Source of the DNA: Serratia marcescens
GTDB lineage: Bacteria; Pseudomonadota; Gammaproteobacteria; Enterobacterales; Enterobacteriaceae
Reading direction: 5' to 3'
Assembly: GCF_006715005.1 (NCBI RefSeq)
Contig: NZ_VFMJ01000001.1
Location: 2,728,001-2,792,000 of the forward strand
Length of the DNA stretch: 64,000 nt
In this document: one piece after another, positions 1-8,190 of the stretch
How the letters are laid out: each line of letters opens with the position of its first letter
Numbering within the stretch: position 1 is the first letter of the stretch
Notes under the pieces: model-generated
What the model was told of the DNA's origin: nothing
Seen by the model: only the letters and a program-made list of their open reading frames with translations
Database searches by the model: none
Program-made: the position numbers and the translations under genes

Positions 1-233
1 ACGCTGAACCGAATTTTTTCCTTGGTCAAAAGAGAGTTAAATGCGCACGGCGGCGCAGGAAATCAGCTTTCTGTGCTGGCTGTCATCGGTCATAGCGTCT
101 AGAATGAACGCCGCCGAACGATGGTTCGCTTCGCCTTACGCTGGTGGTGATTTATGACGTCGTTTTAAGGCTGAATTTATCTCTTATAGTTATCTATATC
201 AAGCACTTACTGGTAAACAATAAGTTATCCTCC

Positions 234-1922
234 GTGAACATAAACGTCGCTAGTTTGTTAAACGGTAACTACATTCTGTTACTGTTCGTGGTACTCGCAC
301 TGGGGCTGTGCCTCGGTAAACTCCGTCTGGGCTCCGTCCAACTCGGTAATTCCATTGGCGTTTTGGTGGTTTCGCTGCTGCTCGGCCAGCAACACTTCGC
401 CATTAACACCGAGGCGCTGAATCTCGGCTTTATGCTGTTTATTTTCTGCGTCGGCGTGGAAGCCGGACCCAACTTTTTCTCGATTTTCTTCCGCGACGGT
501 AAAAATTACCTGATGCTGGCGCTGGTGATGGTCGGCTCGGCGATGGTGCTCGCCATCGGTCTCGGCAAGCTGTTCCACTGGGACATCGGCCTGACCGCCG
601 GCATGCTGGCCGGCTCGATGACCTCGACACCGGTGCTGGTGGGCGCCGGCGACACGCTGCGTAACACCATCGTCAACGGCCCGGCGCTGCTGGCGGCTCA
701 GGATCATCTGAGCCTCGGCTACGCCCTCACCTACCTGATCGGTCTGGTCAGCCTGATCTTCGGCGCGCGCTACCTGCCGAAGCTGCAGCACCAGGACCTG
801 TCCACCTCTGCCCAGCAGATCGCCCGCGAACGCGGCCTGGACACCGACAGCCAGCGCAAGGTCTACCTGCCGGTGATCCGCGCCTACCGCGTCGGCCCCG
901 AGCTGGTGGCCTGGGCCGACGGCAAAAACCTGCGTGAACTGGGCATCTACCGTCAAACCGGCTGTTACATCGAACGCATCCGCCGCAACGGCATTCTGGC
1001 CAACCCGGACGGTGACGCGGTGCTGCAGGTGGGCGACGAGATCTCGCTGGTCGGCTATCCGGACGCCCACGCGCGGCTGGACCCGAGCTTCCGCAACGGC
1101 AAGGAAGTGTTCGATCGCGATCTGCTCGACATGCGCATCGTCACCGAAGAGATCGTGGTGAAGAACAGCAACGCGGTGAACAAACGCCTGAGCCAGCTGA
1201 AGCTGACCGACCACGGCTGCTTCCTCAACCGCGTGATCCGCAGCCAGATCGAAATGCCGATCGACGACAGCATCGTGCTCAACAAGGGCGACGTGCTGCA
1301 GGTGAGCGGCGACGCACGCCGGGTGAAGAGCGTGGCGGAGAAGATTGGCTTTATCTCGATCCACAGCCAGGTGACCGACCTGCTGGCATTCTGCGCCTTC
1401 TTCATCATCGGCCTGCTGATCGGCCAGATCACCATTCAGTTCAGCAACTTCTCGTTCGGCATCGGTAACGCCGCCGGCCTGCTGATGTCCGGCATCATGC
1501 TCGGCTTCCTGCGCGCCAACCACCCGACCTTCGGCTACATTCCGCAGGGCGCGCTGAACATGGTGAAAGAATTCGGCCTGATGGTGTTTATGGCAGGCGT
1601 GGGCCTGAGCGCCGGCGCCGGCATTGGCCACAGCCTGGGTGCGGTCGGCGGCCAGATGCTGATCGCCGGGCTTATCGTCAGCCTGGTGCCGGTGGTTATC
1701 TGCTTCCTGTTCGGCGCCTATGTGCTGCGCATGAACCGCGCCCTGCTGTTCGGCGCCATCATGGGCGCCCGCACCTGCGCGCCGGCGATGGAGATCATCA
1801 GCGATACCGCGCGCAGCAACATCCCGGCGCTGGGTTACGCCGGCACCTACGCCATCGCTAACGTGCTGTTAACGCTGGCGGGTTCACTCATCGTGGTGCT
1901 ATGGCCGGGCATACTCGGCTGA
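234..1922 (+). CDS. ybjL: YbjL, AspT/YidE-family putative transporter
   Basis: This is a polytopic inner-membrane protein of the aspartate:alanine exchanger (AspT/YidE) family; the substrate of the enterobacterial YbjL branch is not established. The layout is typical: an N-terminal hydrophobic half, two cytosolic TrkA-C (RCK-C-like) domains in the middle (with the segments [20 protein letters not shown] and GDVLQVSGD), then a second hydrophobic half containing [15 protein letters not shown] place the start at the GTG at 234, which begins [16 protein letters not shown] and gives 562 residues, matching the E. coli protein; the longer reading from 144 adds an unlikely tail. It opens the conserved backbone into which the prophage remnant and the lipase island are inserted. 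Confidence 0.93.
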   Translation: MNINVASLLNGNYILLLFVVLALGLCLGKLRLGSVQLGNSIGVLVVSLLLGQQHFAINTEALNLGFMLFIFCVGVEAGPNFFSIFFRDGKNYLMLALVMVGSAMVLAIGLGKLFHWDIGLTAGMLAGSMTSTPVLVGAGDTLRNTIVNGPALLAAQDHLSLGYALTYLIGLVSLIFGARYLPKLQHQDLSTSAQQIARERGLDTDSQRKVYLPVIRAYRVGPELVAWADGKNLRELGIYRQTGCYIERIRRNGILANPDGDAVLQVGDEISLVGYPDAHARLDPSFRNGKEVFDRDLLDMRIVTEEIVVKNSNAVNKRLSQLKLTDHGCFLNRVIRSQIEMPIDDSIVLNKGDVLQVSGDARRVKSVAEKIGFISIHSQVTDLLAFCAFFIIGLLIGQITIQFSNFSFGIGNAAGLLMSGIMLGFLRANHPTFGYIPQGALNMVKEFGLMVFMAGVGLSAGAGIGHSLGAVGGQMLIAGLIVSLVPVVICFLFGAYVLRMNRALLFGAIMGARTCAPAMEIISDTARSNIPALGYAGTYAIANVLLTLAGSLIVVLWPGILG

Positions 1923-2051
1923 TCGATTAGCGGGAGAGATGGATCGGCGATAAAAATATTTTGATTTTTTTGTCGCCGGCCAGAACTTTCGTTGGGGGCC
2001 GCAGTCTGAATTAGTGCCACTGCTTTTCTTTGATGTCCCCATTTTGTGGAG

Positions 2052-2094
2052 CCCGATAATCCCGCCTTTTAGGTTCAAGATTATCGGGTTTTTT
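2052..2094 (+). terminator. Rho-independent terminator downstream of ybjL
   Basis: CCCGATAATC at 2052-2061 pairs perfectly with GATTATCGGG at 2079-2088 and is followed by six T. It would end rightward transcription from ybjL. It is also the last sequence before the phage remnant, so the old prophage junction may lie close by; I found no matching direct repeat on the right-hand side that would define an attachment core. Confidence 0.7.
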
Positions 2095-2187
2095 GTTGCC
2101 TTGAAAAAATATCCTTATAAAACAATGCCAAGAAAAACACATAACTACCCTGTGGCGACAAAGTGGCGACAGCCATTTTACGGGCAT

Positions 2188-2211
2188 AAAAAAACCTGCT
2201 TTCGCAGGCTT
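2188..2211 (-). terminator. Terminator of the ogr remnant
   Basis: Read on the minus strand, GCAGG and CCTGC flank a four-base loop and are followed by seven T. The hairpin lies directly after the ogr stop codon, where P2-like phages carry a terminator. Confidence 0.6.
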
Positions 2212-2215
2212 CTTG

Positions 2216-2380
2216 TTAAATCCAAAGTGTTCCCTGATTGCTTCGCGTTGGGTGTGGCGGAACGATATCAACTTTGCCCGGTGAAACGATCTGCCGCTGA
2301 ATAGATTCCAGCGTCACAAAAGTACAACTGCAGTTTATGTTTTGGCATTGATGATAACGCTCTTTAGTGTTCTCACTAAG
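2216..2380 (-). pseudogene. ogr: Truncated Ogr/Delta late-gene activator of a P2-like phage (3' end only)
   Basis: Ogr is the small zinc-finger activator of P2 late promoters. The minus-strand frame reads ENTKERYHQCQNINCSCTF and then a tail ending PPHPTRSNQGTLWI, which corresponds to the C-terminal two thirds of P2 Ogr (TKERYHQCQNVNCSATF). The first CxxC pair and the real start are missing, so only half of the zinc site is left and it cannot work as Ogr. The frame stays open to 2440, but that added part is antisense to the terminase gene. The homology stops near 2380, exactly where the terminase fragment begins on the other strand, which marks a deletion junction that removed the capsid and tail genes. 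Confidence 0.85.
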
Positions 2381-2381
2381 A

Positions 2382-3491
2382 GATCCGATGGTGCTGCCGA
2401 ACGGCGCCCGGCTGATGTTCCTCGGCACCAACGTACGCACCGCGCAGAGCTACACCGGCAATCTATATCTTGATGAGTATTTCTGGATACCGAAGTTTCA
2501 GGAGCTGCGCAAAGTCGCCAGCGGGATGTCGCTGCACAAGCGGTGGCGCACCACCTACTTTTCCACGCCGTCGAGTCTGGCGCACTCGGCTTATCCGTTC
2601 TGGTCGGGGGAACTGTTCAACAAAGGCCGCCGCAGCAAAGCCGATCACGTTCAGCTCGACCTCAGCCACAGCCACCTGTCAAAAGGCGTGCTGTGCGGTG
2701 ATGGACAATGGCGCCAGATTGTCACGGTTGAGGATGCGCTGACCGGCGGCTGTAACCTGTTCGACCTCGATCAGCTGTCGCTCGAATACAGCCCGGCAGA
2801 GTATCAGAACCTGCTGATGTGTGAATTTGTGGATGATACCGCGTCGGTATTCCCGTTCGCCGAGCTACAAGGCTGTATGGTCGATACGCTGGAAGAGTGG
2901 GAGGACTTCAACCCATACGCCGTGCGGCCGTTCGGTTATCGCCCGGTGTGGATCGGCTACGACCCATCGGAAGCCAACGGCGGCGACAGCGCCGGGTGCG
3001 CGGTGATCGCGCCGCCAATGGTGGCCGGGGGCAAATTCCGCGTGCTCGAGCGCTACCAGTGGCAGGGCATGAACTTTGCCGCGCAGGCCCAGAAGATTAA
3101 AGACCTTACCGAAAAATATTGCGTGGAGTACATCGGCATCGATGCGACCACCGTCGGCCAAGGCGTTTTCCAGCTGGTGCGCGAGTTCTTCCCGGCCGCG
3201 CGGGAAATCAAATACACCCCGGAAATCAAAACCGCTATGGTGCTGAAGGCTAAAGACACCATCGGGCGCGGCTGTCTGGAATACGACACCAGCCACACCG
3301 ACATCACCGCAGCCTTTATGGCGATCCGCAAAACCATGACCGCCAGCGGCGCGCGTTCAACCTACACCGCCAGCCGCAGCGAGGAAGCCAGCCACGCCGA
3401 TGTTGCGTGGGCAATCATGCACGCCCTCTTAAACGAACCGCTGACCGCAGGCAGCGGCCACAGCAGCCCGAACATTTTGGAGTTTTACTGA
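2382..3491 (+). pseudogene. P: Terminase large subunit gpP of a P2-like phage, 5'-truncated
   Basis: This is the C-terminal part, about 370 residues, of the P2 gpP packaging motor, which is about 590 residues when whole. The N-terminal Walker A part of the ATPase is lost at the junction with ogr; homology begins around DPMVLPNGARLMFLGTN. The nuclease half is preserved, with its acidic positions visible in VWIGYDPSEANGGDSAG, EYIGIDATTVGQG and SEEASHADVAWAIMHALL. The frame is open from 2367, but the first few codons are not phage-derived. Its stop codon overlaps the portal start (TGATG), as in P2 where P and Q form one operon. No packaging motor activity is expected. Confidence 0.88.
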
Positions 3492-4516
3492 TGAGCAAGC
3501 GCAAAGGTCGCAAGGCATTTACCTCCCCAGCGCCAGCCCCGGCAGCAGAGCAGAAGCAGGATTTTGAGGCGTTCACCTTTGGCGAGCCGTCCGCTGTGCT
3601 GGATAAGCGGGAAATTCTGGATTACATCGAGTGCACGACCAATGGCAAGTGGTACGAACCGCCGATCAGCTTCGATGGGCTGGCACGCAGCTTGCGCGCC
3701 GCCGTGCATCACAGCTCGCCGATATATGTTAAGCGTAACATTTTGGCGTCTACGTTCATCCCGCACCCGCTATTAAGCCAGCAGGAGTTTAGCCGTTACG
3801 TGCTGGATTATCTGGTATTTGGTAACGCCTTTTTAGAGGTCAGGAAGAACCGACTCGGAGAACCGTTGCGACTACAATGTTCACCAGCAAAATATACCCG
3901 CCGGGGTGTTGCACCTGATACGTATTGGTTTGTGCAGGACTGGAAAGATCCACACCAATTTGCGCCGGGGAGCGTGTTTCACCTAATTGAACCCGACATT
4001 AATCAGGAACTGTATGGCCTACCAGAATACCTCAGCGCGCTTAACTCAGCGTGGTTGAATGAAGCGGCAACACTATTTCGCCGTAAATACTATCAAAACG
4101 GCGCGCACGCCGGATACATACTGTATATGACCGACGCGGCGCAAAGCACCAGCGACGTAGACAGGATGCGCCAAGCGATGCGAGACACAAAGGGACTGGG
4201 GAACTTCCGGAATCTGTTTATGTACGCGCCGAACGGCAAGCCGGACGGCATAAAAATACTGCCTCTGAGTGAAGTCGCTACCAAAGATGATTTCTTCAAT
4301 ATTAAGAATGCAACGAGGGACGATCTGCTGAGTGCCCATCGGGTGCCACCTCAGATGATGGGGATTATTCCGAACAATACTGGCGGTTTTGGAGATGTTG
4401 AGAAGGCTAGTCAGGTGTTTGTGCGGAACGAATTGATACCACAACAAGAAAGAATGCAAGCAATAAACTCGCATTTCAATTGCAATGTGATTAATTTTAA
4501 AAAATATATACTATAA
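3491..4516 (+). CDS. Q: Portal protein gpQ of a P2-like phage
   Basis: This is a phage portal (PBSX/P2 type), the dodecameric ring through which DNA is packaged. It starts at ATG 3491 (MSKRKGRKAF) and has 341 residues, close to the 344 of P2 Q, so it looks full length. Family features include GKWYEPPISFDGLARSLRAA, LIEPDINQELYGLPEYL and AHRVPPQMMGIIPNNTGGFG. The last third is clearly more AT-rich than the first third and the C-terminal tail is divergent, which suggests mosaic recombination near the cargo boundary. It is convergent with the three-gene cargo unit; only 44 bp separate the two stop codons. With no capsid genes left, it is probably not functional as a portal in this remnant. Confidence 0.88.
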   Translation: MSKRKGRKAFTSPAPAPAAEQKQDFEAFTFGEPSAVLDKREILDYIECTTNGKWYEPPISFDGLARSLRAAVHHSSPIYVKRNILASTFIPHPLLSQQEFSRYVLDYLVFGNAFLEVRKNRLGEPLRLQCSPAKYTRRGVAPDTYWFVQDWKDPHQFAPGSVFHLIEPDINQELYGLPEYLSALNSAWLNEAATLFRRKYYQNGAHAGYILYMTDAAQSTSDVDRMRQAMRDTKGLGNFRNLFMYAPNGKPDGIKILPLSEVATKDDFFNIKNATRDDLLSAHRVPPQMMGIIPNNTGGFGDVEKASQVFVRNELIPQQERMQAINSHFNCNVINFKKYIL

Positions 4517-4560
4517 AATCATTTTAAAATTAAGGCTGCAACAATAGCAGCCTTACCAAA

Positions 4561-6033
4561 TTATTTTGCGGTTGGTGTTATACCGCCTTTTTTCAACATC
4601 TTAGCTGCAACCCTGAATAAGTCAGGGATATCAAAGCGGCCATCAGCTCTAATTTCAAACAAGCCAATCTTAGCCATTGAGTCGGCTAAGGCTGATAATT
4701 TCGCCTCACCCTTCAACTTCTTGTAGAGGGGATAGGGGTATGGTGGCAAGAAACCACCACTATCAGACTGAGAAGCATTCATAATAACTTCTATGGTATT
4801 ACTATCTTCCCAACGGGAAAGTATATCCTCTTCCGTACATGGCACACGCAATCCGGCCAAAGGTGCCAAAGCCCTCTTAACCCATTGATATTCAACAACT
4901 AACTGTTCAACCCTTACTTTTGAAGCCTCACGTAAACCATGTCGAATACCTTCCGCGGAGATCGCCCTATCTTGTAATAAGGAGCCAAACTTACCAGCTT
5001 CTGAAAATAGCTTCAAGAAGCTCCGAGGTGTAACATCCCCATTAGCGTCAGCCAAATGTTTATAAGGCCAATCATATGTTCCACCTTTTTTAAAGTTCTT
5101 CCCCATATAAGGGCCAGCAAGAGCAGTCATCATGTCTTTTTGAATTTTTTTATCACTAACAAGATTCCAATTTCTTCTTTGCTTATGAGGTAAAGGCTTA
5201 AATGGAGCACCTATCGACTTTGCAACTTTAAGAAATTCATCTGCATTTTTAGACTGATCATAACCTAAGCGAGAAAACAAAAGCCCATAAAGCTCGATCT
5301 GTGTCCACTCTAGTTCAACTCGAGAACTTCTCAATTTTGGTATTTCTACAAACTTTAAAGAATCATCATTGAATTGCTCAGGACGTATAAATATTTTTGC
5401 ACGAATACGCTTTCTGATTCGCAAGTCCCATACAACTTCAAACAAAGAATCCAGTAACAAATTTGAACGGCCCCAGTCTTTAGACAGCTTATCCAAGGCA
5501 TCAAATGTTATTAAAACTGTCTTTTCATCCTCTTCAAGTTTATCATCAAGATCAGAAAGATATAGATCTGCATCTTCAGGATCTGAGTATCTCTTTATAT
5601 AGTCAGATAATTTTTCTTTAAATTTAACGCCCTTTTCTTCAGCAATCATCCGATCGATAGCCATTATTATGGACGCTTGCCAAAATTCGTAAGATTTTTT
5701 ACTCTCCTGTCCCTCAGGCACTAACTCCTGCAGTATTCTTGTCGATAAAAAACCATTATAACCTTCCGCAACCAATAGCTTTTCAAGGCCTAAATTAGGA
5801 TACGATTGAGCCGCAACATCTCGAGTATCCTTTTGCGCTAGTACACCAGCCCAAAAGCTCTTCCCTGTACCTCTAGCACCTACAACTATTGTCGTATAAG
5901 GATCTAAGGCATTAGCATGTTGCTGTGGCGCAAATATCTCATCTACTGTTGGTTTATACTCTCCACTAGCATCATGATCAGAAGGCAACGAAGCTAAGGC
6001 CTCTGATATTTTGGAGTAATTAATGGTATTCAT
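4561..6033 (-). CDS. P-loop ATPase, third gene of a candidate defence unit
   Basis: This 490-residue protein has a clear Walker A (GARGTGKS, residues 52-59) and a Walker B-like strand (VLITFDALD, about 173-181). The remainder has no domain I can name with certainty; the general look is that of the STAND-like or Sll1717-type P-loop ATPases often found near mobile elements. Its start overlaps the stop of the preceding gene by ATGA, so the two are translationally coupled. Base composition is AT-rich (long AAA/TTT-rich stretches) and unlike the phage genes on either side. I infer that it is the effector or sensor of an anti-phage system because of its partners and because it lies in the P2 A-Q interval. 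The molecular function is unknown. Confidence 0.8.
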   Translation of the reverse strand: MNTINYSKISEALASLPSDHDASGEYKPTVDEIFAPQQHANALDPYTTIVVGARGTGKSFWAGVLAQKDTRDVAAQSYPNLGLEKLLVAEGYNGFLSTRILQELVPEGQESKKSYEFWQASIIMAIDRMIAEEKGVKFKEKLSDYIKRYSDPEDADLYLSDLDDKLEEDEKTVLITFDALDKLSKDWGRSNLLLDSLFEVVWDLRIRKRIRAKIFIRPEQFNDDSLKFVEIPKLRSSRVELEWTQIELYGLLFSRLGYDQSKNADEFLKVAKSIGAPFKPLPHKQRRNWNLVSDKKIQKDMMTALAGPYMGKNFKKGGTYDWPYKHLADANGDVTPRSFLKLFSEAGKFGSLLQDRAISAEGIRHGLREASKVRVEQLVVEYQWVKRALAPLAGLRVPCTEEDILSRWEDSNTIEVIMNASQSDSGGFLPPYPYPLYKKLKGEAKLSALADSMAKIGLFEIRADGRFDIPDLFRVAAKMLKKGGITPTAK

Positions 6034-7406
6034 ATCTCCTCCCCCTCCAAAGACTCCTCTAGGATTGATCTCACCCTCTCCAAAAGAAGTTTAAATGTAA
6101 CATCATAAAAATTACTTGTTAGTATATCCCTATTCGAAATAGGATCAAAATCACTGAACCTGCTATCATCTAAAATACTTATTATCGGATTAATAACATC
6201 AATCTCTTCGGTTATAAGCTCTACCGATTCAGTATCATCCCATTCTACTTCAAATGTGTCCTTAAGGGATGCCACATTAATATCAACATCAGCCTCTTTT
6301 TTTGAGAAATATGAAGCTATTTTAGCTTCCATTTTTTGGGCAAAAAGATCTCGTTTATCTTGTCCGTCAGAAGCTTTAGCCTGAACAAAATTAAATCTAT
6401 TTAACCATGAGGGATCAATATTATTGAATATAGATAAATGTGAAAACAACAGATCATACCCAGCAAAAGTTTGAGGCTGATCCACACCGAAACAAAATAT
6501 ATTCGCCCCCAAGCCGACCATTGCAGACGCTGTCGTTTCATGCAAACCGGAACGAGCATCAATTAAAATAACATCATATCTAGTGGGATCAGAAAATTTA
6601 TCTACCAAGATATCCATGTAATCAATGAAAGAGAAGTTATTACCAGCACAATCAGTTGTAGAAAGATAAGATCGAGCAATCTTCCCTAAGACATTTTCTG
6701 GATTATTGAATGAACTTTCACCAAGAGCAGGAATTACATCAACACGCCCCTTCCCTGATGAAATCCATGAAGAGCTGACCATATCAATATAACTAGAACC
6801 ATTAACTTTACTAACATTTTTTTCAACAAAAAAGTCTAAAAGACCATATTTTGGCAAAGTTTTTTCAGTTAAAAGCATGTTGCCAAGCCCAGGAGCTTCT
6901 AAATCCATGTCTATTGCTAATACTCTTTTTCCTTCTTGGGCTAATGCACTAGCAACAACACACAAGGCTGTCGAACGACCCACCCCCCCCTTAATACTTG
7001 AAAAAACAATTCTCACTGGATTGTTAGTTTCTTGTTTTGTTTTTTTCAACCAATCAGAACCTATTATTCGCCTTTCAAATAAAAACACATTCCCGCTATA
7101 AAAACTAGAGGACAAGGCTATTTTAGAAGCAATACCAATATCTTTTAACGACTCATCAAAGAGCTCATCAGGAGTAGAGAAGACAAAATCATTATCATCG
7201 ACATAATCACCCAAATAATTTTTAGCTTTAGTTGAAAGTCGCGTTCTATTTTCCTTGTCAATTTTATCATCTAAAACAATTACGGAGAGTCGACCTTCCG
7301 CATCGCGCAAAAAATAATTATTCTCGAGGGCTGCAACGCCCAGCTCCTCACTTACAAACTTTGCAAAAATAGGCAACGAGTCATCAAAATATATTTTCTT
7401 ATTCAT
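6030..7406 (-). CDS. KGGVGR-variant ParA/MinD-like ATPase, second gene of the candidate defence unit
   Basis: The 458-residue protein has an N-terminal region of about 130 residues with no recognised fold, followed by a ParA/MinD-type (SIMIBI) ATPase domain. The deviant Walker A reads SSIKGGVGRSTAL (residues 137-147). The signature lysine (first K) is kept, but the usual GK[ST] lysine is replaced by arginine, giving the KGGVGR variant. Switch regions are visible as RVLAIDMDLEAPGLG (161-175) and YDVILIDARSGLHE (277-290). The gene overlaps both neighbours by ATGA. In ParA/MinD relatives ATP binding drives dimerisation and surface or DNA binding; what this protein does is not known. Composition is AT-rich. 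Confidence 0.82.
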   Translation of the reverse strand: MNKKIYFDDSLPIFAKFVSEELGVAALENNYFLRDAEGRLSVIVLDDKIDKENRTRLSTKAKNYLGDYVDDNDFVFSTPDELFDESLKDIGIASKIALSSSFYSGNVFLFERRIIGSDWLKKTKQETNNPVRIVFSSIKGGVGRSTALCVVASALAQEGKRVLAIDMDLEAPGLGNMLLTEKTLPKYGLLDFFVEKNVSKVNGSSYIDMVSSSWISSGKGRVDVIPALGESSFNNPENVLGKIARSYLSTTDCAGNNFSFIDYMDILVDKFSDPTRYDVILIDARSGLHETTASAMVGLGANIFCFGVDQPQTFAGYDLLFSHLSIFNNIDPSWLNRFNFVQAKASDGQDKRDLFAQKMEAKIASYFSKKEADVDINVASLKDTFEVEWDDTESVELITEEIDVINPIISILDDSRFSDFDPISNRDILTSNFYDVTFKLLLERVRSILEESLEGEEI

Positions 7407-7780
7407 TTTCTTACTTTTAACCCCGCAGCAGAAATTAATCTAACTGTATCTCTAATCCAAGAATCTAGAACGGCCGAGTTAACTGTACCATCAACATAGT
7501 ATCTATAATTAACATCCCACCCAGCTAAAATTGGATTGGAAAGAAGCTTAAAGACAGACATATGTGCTCTAGAATTCAATCTTTTTTTCGCAATATTAAC
7601 AAAATCAGGAAAATGTCCTCGTGGTCTATCCATATCTGGAGAGATAGTGCTTATTTTATATTTTAAAGCGCATTCTGCAGCAAATCCGACAAGGTGCCCT
7701 GCATTATCAATTGAGCCACTACTCTTTAACTTTTCGGCATATATATAATGCCTAATTGCAGCGCTGGCATAGTCTTCCAT
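7403..7780 (-). CDS. Small HEPN-like protein, first gene of the candidate defence unit
   Basis: The product has 125 residues and an all-alpha look. The segment YIYAEKLKSSGSIDNAGHLV followed by GFAAECALKYKI resembles the helix pair of HEPN domains, a fold used by many toxin and defence ribonucleases. An RLNSRAH string (R67 to H73, Rx5H) falls within the spacing of the HEPN catalytic Rx4-6H motif, but the residue after the arginine is hydrophobic, so catalysis is uncertain. A good ribosome site (GAGAGG/AGG) precedes the ATG. Its stop overlaps the start of the KGGVGR ATPase (ATGA). It is the promoter-proximal gene of the unit. Confidence 0.65.
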   Translation of the reverse strand: MEDYASAAIRHYIYAEKLKSSGSIDNAGHLVGFAAECALKYKISTISPDMDRPRGHFPDFVNIAKKRLNSRAHMSVFKLLSNPILAGWDVNYRYYVDGTVNSAVLDSWIRDTVRLISAAGLKVRK

Positions 7781-7834
7781 TTACCTACCTCTCTACGGCT
7801 GAATTTCAAGATCCACTTTTAAGAGTGATCGTCA

Positions 7835-7862
7835 AAGATACATAGTAATCGAACAAAAACAA
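7835..7862 (-). promoter_or_regulatory. Possible promoter of the three-gene unit
   Basis: On the minus strand a TTGTTT box (7857-7862) is followed after 16 bases by TATCTT (7835-7840), about 55 bases upstream of the HEPN-like ATG. The fit to sigma-70 is fair and the position is sensible, but AT-rich sequence gives many such matches. Confidence 0.35.
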
Positions 7863-7885
7863 TCGATCTACCCAGTTTGCGCGCA

Positions 7886-7904
7886 ATGCTATCCCCGCCT
7901 CGCC
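7886..7904 (-). other. P2-type cos site (cohesive-end sequence)
   Basis: The minus strand reads GGCGAGGCGGGGATAGCAT. The 19-base cohesive end of P2/P4, as I remember it, is GGCGAGGCGGGGAAAGCAC, so 17 of 19 bases agree, and the match continues (TTGCGCGC here, TGCGCGC in P2). The orientation is also right: reading the strand leads towards gene Q, as at the P2 left end. cos is where terminase cuts concatemers. The position shows that the three-gene unit lies between the left cos end and Q, whereas the gene at 8191-8949 lies on the tin/old side. Confidence 0.75.
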
Positions 7905-8190
7905 TGCCCGCTTCATGTGTCGCTTTTAATGCAGTTGCACTATCCGGCGCGATCCGCGCCAGTGCTGGCGCTGCGGAGGTAAATGTCACACCGGATCATC
8001 ATGCAAATTCATGCATCTAATGCATGCATAGGGTATGTAGACTGGAGCTGGCAACATTCCCTAGCAGCGCACAATGAAATCTGACAGTCCGCTCTGAGCG
8101 AAGAGCGGAAGTTCGTAGCTGTTCTAACAACTGTAACTGCATGACTTTGAGGGGCCTTCTCAATGTGGAGTAGGTCACATCCTCCGGTAG

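Larger units (their letters stand above)
7781..8190. other. Non-coding stretch around cos
   Basis: These 410 bases hold the proposed promoter of the three-gene unit and the cos site. Further right there is a run of overlapping ATGCAT motifs (about 8000-8030) and a GC-rich imperfect palindrome, GGCGCGATCCGCGCC (about 7945-7959). In P2 the DNA beside cos carries terminase binding sites, which could explain these repeats. I see no convincing ORF. Confidence 0.5.

Noticed and set aside
279-1631. Long open frame (450 codons) on the strand opposite to ybjL
   Set aside because: Its composition (many Ala, His, Gln, Val) is that of an antisense shadow of a GC-rich gene, and ybjL is certain.
1923-2215. 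Attachment site (attL/attR core) of the P2-like prophage
   Set aside because: A terminator-like palindrome at 2052-2094 lies in the right place, but I found no second copy near 10.8 or 15 kb, so no core can be defined.
2011-2304. Small frames on both strands between ybjL and ogr
   Set aside because: They overlap two terminators and lack ribosome sites and family features.
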